64,000 bases of DNA from Tieghemostelium lacteum. Taxonomy: Eukaryota; Evosea; Eumycetozoa; Dictyosteliales; Raperosteliaceae. The DNA lies in the NCBI GenBank assembly GCA_001606155.1, contig LODT01000004.1:1364001-1428000 (forward strand), read 5' to 3'. The notes under the pieces are model-generated. The model was not told where the DNA came from. It did not search any database and saw only the letters and a list, made by a program, of their open reading frames with translations. The translations under genes and the position numbers were made by a program. Below are positions 37,323 to 49,000 of this stretch, piece after piece (the stretch's first letter is position 1; each line of letters starts with the position of its first letter).

Positions 37323-37724
37323 TTAGATGTTTGATGGGTATAACATGACTCTAACTGGAGCACCCATAGCCTTTGGTGGGAGGTTTCTGGTGAAACGGGC
37401 TTGGACAACACCGGATGAACCGTGAGCTTTGCAAACTTTACCCCAGGTAACTTTTAAACCAGTTGGGTTGGATTTTGATTTAAGAACACGACTGACTAAA
37501 CATACTTTTTTACCCAAGTAAAATCTAGAGTCTTCACGGTTAACAACACCTTCAATTCTGATTAAAGAAATATTTGGGTATTGGGTGGCTTGTGATCTAT
37601 AATATTATGTAGATTTTCCAATATTTTATGTATTAGCGCTAATCCTTTACACCTAATCCTAATCATCCAATATGTACCTTCTGTAACCTAAAACAACACC
37701 TTTAGAATAAATTTTGCTGGACAT
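37323..37724 (-). CDS. rpl35a: 60S ribosomal protein eL33 (L35a)
   Basis: Exons 37724-37678 and 37596-37323 (81 bp intron, GTACAT...TTATAG, phase 2), 106 residues. Exon 1 encodes MSSKIYSKGVVLGYR. Exon 2 contains NISLIRIEGVVNREDSRFYL, GLKVTWGKVCKAHG and a C-terminus ending VRVMLYPSNI, the standard end of eL33. The protein is a small basic component of the large ribosomal subunit near the tRNA E-site region. The codons are enriched in C-ending triplets such as AACC and GACTC, as expected for a highly expressed gene. A short AT-rich spacer with a GTGTGTGGTGTGGGGG patch (37246-37263) lies downstream. Confidence 0.96.
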
Positions 37725-37954
37725 TGTATATGTATAGTGTATCAACAGTTATTTCGATGTGCGACAAAAAAAAAAAAAGAAAAATCTAAAAATTGAAAAA
37801 AAAATCAAAAAAATTAAAATTTCAAAAAAATTGTTACTCCACTCGTTAGATATTAATATAGATATACAATTGTAATTATAATTAAATAACTTAAAAATCT
37901 ACAAAATAATTATATTTTTTTTTTATTTTAACTACAGGGAGTTTCACTCCGTAT

Positions 37955-39084
37955 TTACTTAAAAATTGGAGTTGTATTTTGTCTTCTCAGTGGTTGATGT
38001 ACTTGTGGAGCAAATAATGGTTGAGTATTTTGTGTATACAATGGTGTTGGAACAGTATTATATATTGGTTGTTGTTGTAATTTAATATTTTGATTTGATT
38101 GTAAAATATTATTATTATTTGATTGATCGATATTCTCTTTTTCCATTAATAACTTCTCTCTTTGAATCAGTTGTTGTTCTTTTAATTGCAATTGTTTTTC
38201 TTTTTCTTGACACTGTTTTTCTCTAATTTTTATATCCTCTTCCATTTGTTTAAGATTTTGGTAGTACATATTAACTTTTCTCTCTCTAACTCTAACAGAG
38301 AGGAAAGGTAAATTTAAGAGTTCATCAACTGATGGTCTTCTAGTTGGCTAAATATATGCATAAATAGTTAATATAAAGTATTTGAAGGGTATAGGATTGA
38401 GGATATACATACATCAACATTAATCATCATATTAATGATTTTTGATAAATCAGAAGAAAAGTGTGGTGGAATTGGTGAGAATCTACCAGCTTGAATCTTT
38501 TGACTGAGAACTTGTGGAGTTTGAGCAGAAAATGGTGGTACAAGACTTGCCATTTCATAGACTAGACAACCAACAGACCAGACATCAGAACGATCGTTAT
38601 ATGCTTGACCATTAATTTGTTCAGGAGACATGTAGTATGGTGTACCTACAAAAGTATGTGCATAAGCAGAACCATCGAGAATCTTTGCCAAACCAAAATC
38701 ACCCAATTTTACATTTCTATTCTCATCCAAGAATAAATTACCAGGCTTAATATCACGATGAAGAATGATACCATCTTTTCTATTGTGAATCTCGGAGAGT
38801 GCACCTAGAATCTGAATAAGAGTTCTCCAAATTACCTCTTCATCGATATACTGTTGATCATGTCTACATTTTCTAATTAGTTGTGAAAGGTCACCACCAG
38901 AACAGAATTCCATTACAATATAAATCTTTGAAGTTGATTTCTCAATGATTCTATCATAACATCTAACAATATTTGCATGTTTTAATTTTTGTAAAATATT
39001 AACTTCATTAACTAATAATTGTTTTTCTTTTTCTTCCATATGTGCATAACATATCTCTTTCCAAACTAATATCTAAATAAATAT

Positions 39085-39122
<38 letters not shown>

Positions 39123-39256
39123 TCGTAGTTATCAATATTGTATTCATTTATATTAATCATTTCAATATTTACTTTTCCATCTGATTTTCTTTTGATTTTT
39201 GAAACTGATCCAAATGACCCTTTACCTAATGGTCCAAGAATTTCATATCCATCCAT
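37955..39256 (-). CDS. nek2: NIMA-related kinase Nek2
   Basis: Three exons: 39256-39173, 39072-38413 and 38347-37955 (introns of 100 and 65 bp, both phase 0), 378 residues. Kinase features: glycine loop GPLGKGSFGSVSK (8-20), VWKEI lysine (~33), HRDIKPGNLF catalytic loop, DFGLAKIL, activation segment ending in GTPYYMSPE, then RRPSVDELL near the end of the lobe. A C-terminal coiled coil follows (KQMEEDIKIREKQCQEKEKQ). The plan and the opening MDGYEILGPLGKGSFG match Nek2, the centrosomal kinase controlling centrosome separation and organisation in Dictyostelium and animals. The first splice restores the Nek2-conserved SDGK-ILVWKEICYAHMEEKEK. Transcription diverges from histone H3. Confidence 0.94.
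39088..39119. repeat. (CAT)n trinucleotide repeat inside nek2 intron 1
   Basis: About ten CAT units (ATG on the sense strand) inside the 100 bp intron. If the intron were retained, the repeat would encode an Asp run and the frame would then be lost, so retention would cut the kinase short after residue 28. Confidence 0.9.
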
Positions 39257-39766
39257 TTTTATTATTATTAGTGTTTTGTGTATTTATCGAATGCAATTAA
39301 ATTTTTTGATTTTCAAATTTTTAAGAAATTTTGGAGGGTTATTTTTAACTGTAAAATATTTTCAAAATGTTATAAACAAAAGAGATAAATTAGAATTAAA
39401 AATATAAATATAGGAAAAAGAAGATATTTATTTAATAGAATTTGTTTTAATAATCATTAATATAATTCAAATAGATTTTCTAAAAATGGTAAAAATTTGA
39501 AAAAATTAGCTGTTAAACTTATTCAAATTTTTAAATCACACTTTTTCAAACTGTGAAATTCAAAAAATACGGATTTTTGGTTAAAAAAATTTGAGCGCAA
39601 AAATTAATATGTAAAAATCAATCAATAAATAAAAATTAAAATTTTTTTTTTAATTCATATTCTAAAAAACAATCATCTGTGATCTTATCACTTTATTACA
39701 AAAGCAAAAAACTTTTTTTTATCATTCTAGTATTATTTTCAACTAAAACAACTCTTCAAATTAACA
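39257..39766. other. Divergent promoter region between nek2 and histone H3
   Basis: 510 very AT-rich bases. No coding frame. A possible weak pairing lies near 39527-39556 (ATCACACTTTTTCAAACTGTGAAATT). The H3 side ends in CAACTAAAACAACTCTTC, a CA-rich leader just before the ATG. Confidence 0.5.
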
Positions 39767-40174
39767 ATGGCTCGTACAAAACAAACAGCTCGTAAATCCA
39801 CTGGTGCTAAAGTCCCAAGAAAACACTTGGGTTCCAAATCCTCTCAAAAACACCCAGCAGGTGCTGGTCTCAAGAAAACTCACAGATTCAAACCAGGAAC
39901 TGTTGCTCTCAGAGAAATCCGTAAATACCAAAAATCATCTGATCTCTTGATTAAAAAACTTCCATTCCAAAGATTGGTAAGGGAAATTGCTCAAGAATTC
40001 AAAACTGATCTTCGTTTCCAAGCCACTGCCATCCAAGCTCTACAAGAAGCCTCAGAAGCTTACTTGGTTGGTCTTTTCGAAGATACCAATCTTTGTGCTA
40101 TCCATGCCAAGAGAGTTACCATCATGGTTAAAGATGTTCAATTAGCCAGAAGAATTAGAGGTGAACGTTCTTAA
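39767..40174 (+). CDS. H3: Histone H3
   Basis: Single intronless exon, 135 residues including Met. The tail begins [21 protein letters not shown] with Lys4, Lys9, Lys14, Lys18 and Lys23 in place. The globular core is canonical ([68 protein letters not shown]). Differences from animal H3 include [17 protein letters not shown] in place of ARKSAPATGGVKKPHRY. There is one residue less between Lys27 and the Lys36 equivalent, no Ser28, and Val for Pro after TIM. Dictyostelid H3 proteins are known to diverge in this part. Codons are strongly biased to C-ending forms (CTC, ATC, TTCC), as in other abundant proteins of this genome. Confidence 0.97.
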   Translation: MARTKQTARKSTGAKVPRKHLGSKSSQKHPAGAGLKKTHRFKPGTVALREIRKYQKSSDLLIKKLPFQRLVREIAQEFKTDLRFQATAIQALQEASEAYLVGLFEDTNLCAIHAKRVTIMVKDVQLARRIRGERS

Positions 40175-40590
40175 ACGCTTCCCCAAACAAAATACAAAAA
40201 TGTACAGTGATAAATCATTATACAAGGGTGTTCTTAAACACCACCCAATATACAAAGAAATTTCTTTTAAAAAGAAAAAACAGAAATATTTTATTATTTT
40301 AAAAATACTAACAATTATTCTTTTTAATTTCATTTCTATTAAATTTAGAATTTAAGGACATTTTAATATGTTAAACAAATAAATTTCTAAAAATACAATT
40401 ATTTAATAAATTTATTAATTTTTAATTATTGGTGTGTTATTTTAATTACAGTTTTTTGATTGATTTTATTTTTAAAGTGGGGGTGAAGTTGATTATTTTG
40501 ATTTATTTTACTAAATACTATTCCTATATATATTTTTCAGTTTAAATTTGAGTGGTGTGCAAATATTTGTTTTTTTTTTGATGGCCTCTT
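40175..40590. other. Intergenic region between convergent histone H3 and the PH-TNFAIP8 gene
   Basis: 416 AT-rich bases. It holds the 3' ends of both genes. I see no animal-type histone 3' stem-loop after the H3 stop, so a polyadenylated mRNA is likely. No coding frame recognised. Confidence 0.5.
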
Positions 40591-41642
40591 TTAATAACTT
40601 AATTCGATTTGAGTATATTTATTCAGAGCACTAATTAATAAAAATAGTTCATCTTCAATTTCAGGATCATCCCAAACTTTAACTAAAAAGTCTTGAGATG
40701 CCAAAAGTGCATAGGTATTTCTGATCTTTTGTAAATTGTGAGGACGGAGATATGGTGCGAAAACCTTACAAGTTTCATTTTCAGCCTCTTTTAGAGCATT
40801 TGCAGCCTTTTCAAGAATAGGGGACAATTCAGAACCTCTCTTGACACCATAAAATCTAAATGCCTTATCGAGTAGATTGAAACCATCACGAAGATGTTTA
40901 TCAATACCAACTACATCTTGAACCTGTACAGATTTGTTATCCAATTGGAAAAAGACTTTAACTAGAATCTTAATGAGATTCTTTTCCATCTCATTAGCCT
41001 TATCATCATTGGTAGTTCTTTTTACAATCTTTTTGAAACCGTTAATCAGTTCTCTTCCTTCCTCGGGAATGAGTTTTTTCAATCCACTCTTTCCTACACC
41101 TGACGATGCAATCTTTCCGGAGATGTTCTTTTTGGCTCTGAATAAAACATCATTTCTACCTTCTCTCTTTACAACTGTCTGATCAAATTGTGGTTCTCCT
41201 GCATTCTTTTGACCTATACATTTCTTTACTAATTCACACCATTTTTGATGATCTGATGTTGTGTTACATGAGAAGTATACTAATTTATTATTAGCATCTC
41301 TAATTGAAAAGGAATTGGGTCTTGTAATACCTTCTGATGTTGGTATCAATACTGCAAATTCAATATCCAATAATTTATATTTTGGATCCTATATTTGGAA
41401 AAAATTTTATTATATTAATATATCAATTTATGTTATTACAATTTGTTTTTTTTTTTTTTAAGAAATATTTGCAGTATTAATAGATTAAAATTTACTTTTT
41501 CATTGTTGTAAATATAAATTCCACCATTAACTAATCTAACATATCTATTCTTCCATTTTAGACCAATAAGTGATTGTTTTTTGGTGTAATCTAAAATACC
41601 TTGGTGTACAATTTCAATGGTGTTGCTTGTTGTTGGTTCCAT
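40591..41642 (-). CDS. PH domain fused to a TNFAIP8-like (TIPE) domain
   Basis: Exons 41642-41496 and 41388-40591 (107 bp intron, GTAAAT...ATATAG, phase 0), 314 residues. Residues ~10-118 form a PH domain (VHQGILDYTKKQSLIGLKWK, RYVRLVNGGIYIYNNEK; closing helix HQKWCELVKKCIG with its Trp). Residues ~140-310 are helical and match the TNFAIP8/TIPE fold: LFRAKKNISGKIASS, NEMEKNLIKILVKVFFQL, GFNLLDKAFRFY, APYLRPHNLQKIRNTYALLA. TIPE proteins have a hydrophobic cavity for phospholipid tails and can carry phosphoinositides at the leading edge of moving cells. A PH domain in front would add a second phosphoinositide contact. The role in chemotaxis is inference. Confidence 0.85.
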
Positions 41643-42048
41643 TTGATGATGATGTGTTTGTGTAATATTACTTAAATTGTAGTGATATAATTTTAAAAAA
41701 AAAAAAGAGATAATAAATGTACAAATACGATTCTTAAAGACAGAAAACAGAGTAACTCTTTAGTTAAATGTATTCCTTCCAATCAAAATAAAAAAATCAA
41801 TAAATCAAAAAAAAAAAAAAACAAACTGATTGTGTGTTATTTTTAACCACAAAAACCCACTACTTTTTATTTTTATATTTTATGATGAAGAAATATGAAT
41901 TGTTGTAAACATGACTTTTCAAATAACATATTTTAAAAATAGATATACAATATATTTAATAAAATTTATATTATATTAATTAATTTAATTTAAAATTTTC
42001 ATTATTATTATTATTAAGGAGATTCATCTTCTCTTTAACTTTATTCAT
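41643..42048. other. Intergenic region, nothing recognised
   Basis: 406 AT-rich bases between the start of the PH-TNFAIP8 gene and the true 3' end of the ORC3 gene. Poly-A runs and an ATT repeat near 42000-42015. No frame or RNA motif. Confidence 0.5.
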
Positions 42049-43562
42049 TTAGTATCCATGTAATTTTTCAACATGGTCAACTCTTCTATTGGTTTTTTGT
42101 ATAAACCCTAACATTTGCAAAATATCAATAGATGAGGAAAACCTGGCTCTAAAATTAGCATATTTTATAACCGTGCAGTGAAAAATCAATGAAAAAAAAT
42201 TAGAGCAAATTTCAACGGATGGCACAGTAATTAATTAATTCATGTTAGTGTTATTTGAAAAATCTAATTAAACGAGTTGTGTTTTTTTTTTAAGAAAAGT
42301 GGGGTAAATACATACTGTAATTCGGGGTTATGTTCACCAGTTTTGTTAAAGCACATACAATATGAAGTAAACCAGTCATAGATATTGATGAGTTTACCAC
42401 ATTCTAAATAGATATTATAAACTAATGTAATATCTTCTTGAGATGAATTTGCAATCTTTGGACGACAACATTTACAAGAAAGTACTGAACAACTGTTGGA
42501 TAGTTGATTTTTAATATCATAATAATATCTACAATTAAATGTCTGAGATAGTCTATCTGAGTTATTGATACAGTAAATCTCATACAGTGGGAAGTTTTCA
42601 TCTAAATCTCTATAGACATAGTTATTTACAATATCAGTTAGAATGACAACAAGTTTTTCAATGGCTGCATCTCTGATGGTCTTCTTTTTTGATTCCTTGA
42701 TTGCATTCTGTAAGAGAAATTGTCTCTTCTTTTGAACTGACCAATGTTTACTAATCTTGGTAGGTGATTCCTTTTGATTCTTTTCAACTTCAATAAATGC
42801 ATTGGTATCTGGTGATTTTAATAGATTTACAACTTCTGTAATTTCACCAACTATATCTACAATAAATGATAATGATAATTTATCTCTTACACCAGGTATC
42901 ATATTATGTATTGCAAATGATCCAGAATCTTCATTTAGCTTTTGAACAAAAAATTCTTTGAATTCTCCAAATGTATCTATAATTTTTTTATTAGTTTCAT
43001 TACTGTTTTTGTTTATTGATATTAGTATTATTAGAATAGAAAAGGGTTTAAAATTTACATACTTTAGAACTTGTTTTAATTTTGTAAAATATTTAAAATC
43101 TTTAATGGAAATGTGGTATATTACTTGATTGAATTTCAAATGTGGTATAAATGAAATTAATAGATTATAGTAAAATGATATTAATACCAGTTTAATTGAT
43201 TTAAAATAGAATATACTTTGTAACCATTGAGGAATCAATTTACGATATTGATTACTTTCTTGTAATTTTTGTAAGTTCTCTTTATCTTTTTGTAACCATA
43301 ATCTAATGGATGGTAAAGCATAAAGTTTAGTTAAATCACTCTCTCTTAAATGATAATAACCAATTTGAATTCTATGTGGGTGATGATTTAATTCTTTAAT
43401 ATTATTATTGTTGTTAATATTAACGTTATTGGTATTATTACTATTATTTATATTATTTATATTGTTTGCAGTTATATCGGGTAATTTTATATTAGGGCTA
43501 TTGTTATTATTTGTATTATTATTACTACTATTATTTGAATTATTTTTAATATTTGGAGATTG

Positions 43563-43604
<42 letters not shown>

Positions 43605-43996
43605 ATTATTCTCATTAAATAGTTGAGTATGTTTTATAGTTCTATTGATAAAATCTTTTGATGTTTGGAATGGAGTATTTGCTGTACGACTTACAGTATC
43701 ATCACTAAAATCTTCATCAGATTCAGATTGTGTATCAGGAGATTCAGACTCATCAGTGCCAAATGTAGGTTTTCTTGCAGTCATATTAAAATCTCTATCA
43801 GTATCAGTATTTCTAAGAGAATCTGATAATTTCTCATCATGACTATATGATACATCTGATTTACTCTTTGAATCATCATCTATATGTTTATCATGATGGA
43901 AATTATTACTAAAGAAATCTGATTTCTTTTCTAATGCACTTTGAACAAAAATATTTGGTGATTTTGTTGGTTTTGGAGTAGTTGGAGTAGATTTAC

Positions 43997-44030
<34 letters not shown>

Positions 44031-45870
44031 TAAAGTTGTTGGAGTAGTTGTTAAATCAGATTTCTTTGGATCACTTGAATTGAAATCTCTATTTTGATTT
44101 GAGGATAGGATATTTAGATGATCTCTTGAGAAGAGTTGATCAAAGTTACTGTTACAAAGGAAACTTAGAGGTTGGTGATAAAAGTGTTGGTTGATAACGT
44201 ATTTCAATTGTCTTTTGAAATGGCTAATGGAGAGATGGTTTAACATGAAATCCTCATAGAGAAATGTGTAGACTTTGGGACCTAACATTAGAACACTATC
44301 AGTTAAGAATAACTCTTTAATTAGTTTTTCAAAGATTTCCATTTGACTGTGAAGATAAAATGATTTGGTATTGAGTATGGTCAGGATATCATGTGGAAGG
44401 GTATTGTGAATGAGATCTGGTGATGTAGATATAGAGATAACCAATACAAATGGAATTTTCAGACGATAGCTATTACAAAGATAGATGAGATCTTTAATGA
44501 CATTCTTTTCCCAAGCTTCAAAGTTTTCAATATATACTATCACTGGGGTTCTAAAAATCTTTAGATTTTCAATGAAATTATTATTATTATTGGAATTGGA
44601 AGATTTTAATGGTGGTGTGGTAGTTTTTAAATTTTGTTGATACCTCTTTTCAAGTAGTTCTATAGTTGGAAATATATAATTTTCAATATACCAATTAGAT
44701 ATCTCTTCAATATTATTACCAACTTGTTTGTTTTCAAAAAATGATTGATCAGGATTAATATTATTAATCTTAAATAACTGTCTACAAATTGATTTTATAG
44801 AAGATTTAAAAGTTGTACAATCATCAGTAGACAATGAGATAAAAGGTGGATTCTGGAATTCATAATCAATACCAGGTTGTTTAATCTTTAGTCTTGTTAA
44901 AACACCACCTGATATAGAACCTAGTAATTGATCAATATCATTTAACCCTGTATATAATATAACTAAAGGTAAAGGATCATTCATATCAATCTCTGAATGA
45001 ATAGGTTCATCAGATACTATAGACTCTAATTGTCTATTAGATATAGGTTTATAGGCAGTAGCTATAAATTCACTGATAGGATCTGTCAAATCAGTATGTA
45101 GTGTCAATGCTGGTTTATCAATAAGAGATTCAATATAAGACCAATGATTATCAAATGCCTGATATCTACTCTCTGTAACCAAATCCAATTCACCAGAATC
45201 ACTTTTATATCTACTAACAAAATCAGCATTAATCTTATCAGAACTCTGAAGATTGTTCTTTAGATTAGGTAGTTTTCTAATAAATTTATTAGACATTGTA
45301 CCTGAAGTACCACCACTATAACCACTACCACTTTTATCCTTATTTCTAAGTTTATCAAGTAGAGTAGTACCATCTTGTTCATCTTCATCACTATCCTGAT
45401 CCGAAGATTCATAGTCACCAGACTTATCATTTGCACTTGACCAATTCCAAAAATCATTCCTACTTGAGATACCAGTATCTCTTTTATCTGTTAAAAATGT
45501 TTTTAAAATCTTTAAACTACTAGTTTGATGACTTTCAGATCTCTATAATATTCCATGAAAAATAATTCATAATTAATCTCAAAAGCCACCAAAACAACAA
45601 TAAGGATCATAATGATAACAATTAAAAAATAATAATTACAGAAGTTCTACTATCACAATTATTACAAATAACCAATTTTAATCTCCATTTTCTACTGCAA
45701 CCAATGGTATGAACCAATTGTTGACATTTTGTACAACTTTCAAATTGATTAAATTGTTCTTGTCCTGAACTGATATTTATATATTTTTCAGTTCTTGAGC
45801 ATATACAACATATACCAGCACCAATTTTAATATTACTACTTGTAGTTGTAGTTGTAGTACTATGGCTCAT
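42049..45870 (-). CDS. orcC: Origin recognition complex subunit 3, with a probable N-terminal zinc finger
   Basis: Predicted exons: 45870-45640, 45542-42316 and 42148-42049 (introns of 97 and 167 bp), 1185 residues. Exon 3 is short but supplies ARFSSSIDILQMLGFIQKTN...RRVDHVEKLHGY, the exact conserved C-terminus of ORC3. The AAA-like part of ORC3 is at ~260-540 (PLVILYTGLNDIDQLLGSIS; PVIVYIENFEAWEKNVIKDL; FVLVISISTSPDLIHNTLPH). A long Asn/Asp-rich insert spans ~570-795. The winged-helix/C-terminal part follows (ITLVYNIYLECGKLINIYDW). Exon 1 encodes CCIC, CTKCQQLVHTIGC and CNNC, a PHD/RING-like zinc finger, joined in phase 0 through an acidic linker that is open all the way to the ORC3 body. 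ORC marks replication origins. The zinc finger as part of ORC3 is inference; the alternative is translation from the ATG at 45296. Confidence 0.85.
43560..43605. repeat. ATT/AAT microsatellite encoding an Asn run in ORC3
   Basis: A run of ATT repeats (AAT on the coding strand) encodes about thirteen asparagines in the low-complexity insert of ORC3. Similar runs lie at 44000-44030 in the same gene. Amino-acid repeats of this kind are normal in dictyostelid proteins. Confidence 0.9.
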
Positions 45871-46083
45871 TATTGTTGAACTGGTTAATTCCTGTATCCT
45901 GAACTAGAAAAATATTATTTTTTTTTTTTTTTTTTTTATAAAAATTTTCGACTCTTTAGATTTTTTCAATTTTATCACTCACCTCACACCATCTTATTAT
46001 TACATTGTATAACCATTGTCTTTTACCTTTTTTTATACAATCAAAAAAGAATAGATAACATTGATATTAAATATACAATTGAA

Positions 46084-46095
46084 ATGATATTATAA
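46084..46095 (+). promoter_or_regulatory. Three-codon upstream ORF overlapping the Raptor start (TAATG)
   Basis: ATG ATA TTA TAA; the final A is also the first base of the Raptor ATG at 46095. The context before the upstream ATG is A-rich (TTGAAATG), as favoured in dictyostelids. If transcribed, it would force termination and re-initiation at the Raptor start. The transcript start is not known. Confidence 0.45.
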
Positions 46096-49000
46096 TGAGT
46101 TCAAATTATAATTTCAATAGTAGTGGCATTTCATCTACTATTACTATTAATAATAGTGGTAGTAATAATAATTTAACTAATAATAACAATAATAATAATA
46201 ACAATAATAATCATAACACTAGTAATAGCAATATCAATAATAATAATAAATCTACAAATGGTAGTAGTACTACAAGTGAAAAGAATCAAAAAAAGAGAGA
46301 AAAACAAAATAGAGATAGTCAGAATCAAAATAACAAATCTTTAAGTTATTTCAACGATGAAAGACATAAAGATAATGCAACCCCAGATTTACAAAGAACA
46401 AAAATTGCAAAATGGAGAATGAGAGAAAGAGTATGTTTTTTTTTGTTTAGAAAAAAAAAACAATATATATAGAAGATAGTTAAATATACTAATTTATTTT
46501 AAATATATTATAGATGAAAACAGTTAGTGTTGCATTAGTACTTTGTTTAAATATAGGTGTTGATCCACCTGATGTTATAAAAACATATCCATGTGCGAGA
46601 ATGGAGTGTTGGATAGATCCATCATCACAACCACCACAAAAATCATTGGATCTCATTGGAAAGACATTACAGATTCAATATGAAAAGTGGCAGAGTAAGG
46701 CAAGATATAAACAGAGTTTAGATCCTACTGTAGAGGAGGTAAAGAAACTTTGTCTATCATTGAGAAGAAATGCTAAAGATGAAAGAGTTCTATTTCACTA
46801 CAATGGTCATGGTGTACCAAAACCAACTACAAATGGTGAGATTTGGGTATTTAATAGAAATTATACTCAATATATTCCATTGTCTATTTATGAACTTCAG
46901 ACTTGGATGGGAACACCTTCAATCTATGTTTTTGATTGTTCTGCTGCTGGACTTATAGTTAATTGGTTTAATCAATTTGCTGAACAACGCGATAAGGAAT
47001 TGGAAAGATTTGCAAATGGACAGCAACAGCAACAAGGCGGAAATAGTGGACAACAAGGTGGAAATGGAGGATCAACACCACAAACACCTCAATCACAATC
47101 ACAACAGTCTAGTACTCCAGGTACACCACAACAATCGAGCCAAAATGGATCAAGTTCCTCTAATGGAAGTGCTAATCAATCACATTTGAGGGATTGTATT
47201 TTATTGGCATCTTGTGGACCTAATGAGATATTACCAATGAACCCAGATTTTCCAGCAGATATGTTTACAGCATGTCTTACCACACCAATTCGAATTGCAC
47301 TCAGATGGTTTTGTTCACATTCTATTCTGACTGGTATTACCTATGATATGCTCGACAGAATTCCAGGTGGACTATCAAGTAGAAGATCACCACTAGGTGA
47401 GCTAAATTGGATATTTACAGCTGTAACAGATACCATTGCATGGAATGTACTTCCAAGACACTTGTTCCAGAAACTCTTTCGTCAAGATTTACTAGTTGCC
47501 AGTCTTTTTAGAAACTATTTATTGGCAGAGAGAATTATGAGATCTGCAAATTGTACCCCTATATCATGTCCAAAGCTTCCACCAACTTATCAACATCCAA
47601 TGTGGCAAGCATGGGATTTGGCAGCTGATTTGGTGATTAGTCAACTACCAACACTTTTAGCAGACCCAAATGCCGAATTTAAATCATCACCATTCTTTAC
47701 AGAGCAGTTAACTGCTTTTGAGGTTTGGTTGGAATTTGGATCTGAATTCAAAGATCCACCAGCACAATTACCAATTGTATTACAAGTACTTTTAAGTCAA
47801 GCACATAGACATCGTGCTCTAGTACTTTTAGGTAAATTCTTGGATTTAGGACCATGGGCTGTAAATTTGGCATTGTGTGTTGGTATATTTCCTTATGTTT
47901 TGAAATTACTTCAATCACCTGCCGGTGAACTTCGACATATTTTAGTATTCATTTGGGCAAAGATTCTAGCACTTGATAAATCATGTCAATTGGATTTGGT
48001 AAAGGAGAATGGTCATGCTTATTTTATAAGTGTACTATCAAGTCCCCAAGTACCTGCTGATCAGAGAACAATGTCGGCATTTGTTCTATCGACCATCTGT
48101 AATAATAGCAGACCTGGTCAGAATGCATGTTTGAATGGTAACCTTTTACCTATATGTCTTAGTCAGTTATCCGATCCCGATCCAATGGTTAGACGTTGGA
48201 TGGTTTTGTGCGTTGCAAAAATGTGGGAGAATTTTGAAGAGGCAAAATGGGCTGCTATTAAAGAACAGGCTCCTGAGAAATTGTGTTTATTGATTACTGA
48301 TCCTTCACCAGAAGTTAGATCTGCTGCTGTATATGCTATTGGTGAACTTATTGGTGGTGCTGAAGGTTCTGAACAGCGAACTAATATCGAATTGAATTTG
48401 AGTATTACTTTGGCTGTTGTGACTGCTGATTGCTCTCCAATGGTTAGAAAGGAATTGGTTATTAGTTTATCAAGAATTGTTAGTTCTTATGAGGCTAATT
48501 TTATTCAAGTTGCTCAAGAGATTGCAAAAGATGAAAGAATGAGAGCTATAATGGAGGCAAAGAGACAAGAGGAATTGAAGAAATCAAAAAAGAAACCATT
48601 GGGTGGAAGTAAATCTAGTACTGCTGAATTCCAAGCTGATGAATATAATAGTTCTAACAGTAGTAATCTTAATGGTACTGGATCAATCTATGATTGTCTT
48701 TGGAAGATTTTATTGAATCTATGTAATGATCCTTTTGATCAGGTTGCTGTAAGATCACAATCTATCATTAGAAGAATTACATCAAAGTTCATGCACGAAG
48801 AATTGATACAATATAATTTCCAGAAACTTGGTATCTTTCAAAATAATCTACAGAGTAACAATAGTAGTAACAATCAAATGCTATCCCAGTCACTACAGTT
48901 ACAGCAGCAACAACAACAACAACAACAGCAACAACAACAACAGCAAAACAATAGCAATAGCAGTAATAATAATAATTTGTCAAATAGTTTCTCTGGACTT

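Noticed and set aside
38368-39039. Nek2 kinase as a short 223-residue protein starting at Met-Glu-Glu-Lys
   Set aside because: It would lack the glycine loop and catalytic lysine; splicing the upstream exon at 39073-39172 restores both in phase.
43408-43626. 72-residue Leu-rich plus-strand frame that looks like a membrane protein
   Set aside because: It is the reverse complement of the Asn-coding AAT repeat in ORC3.
45260-45457. 65-residue minus-strand frame upstream of ORC3
   Set aside because: Another frame over the same bases is open, continuous with ORC3 and more protein-like (acidic Ser-rich linker).
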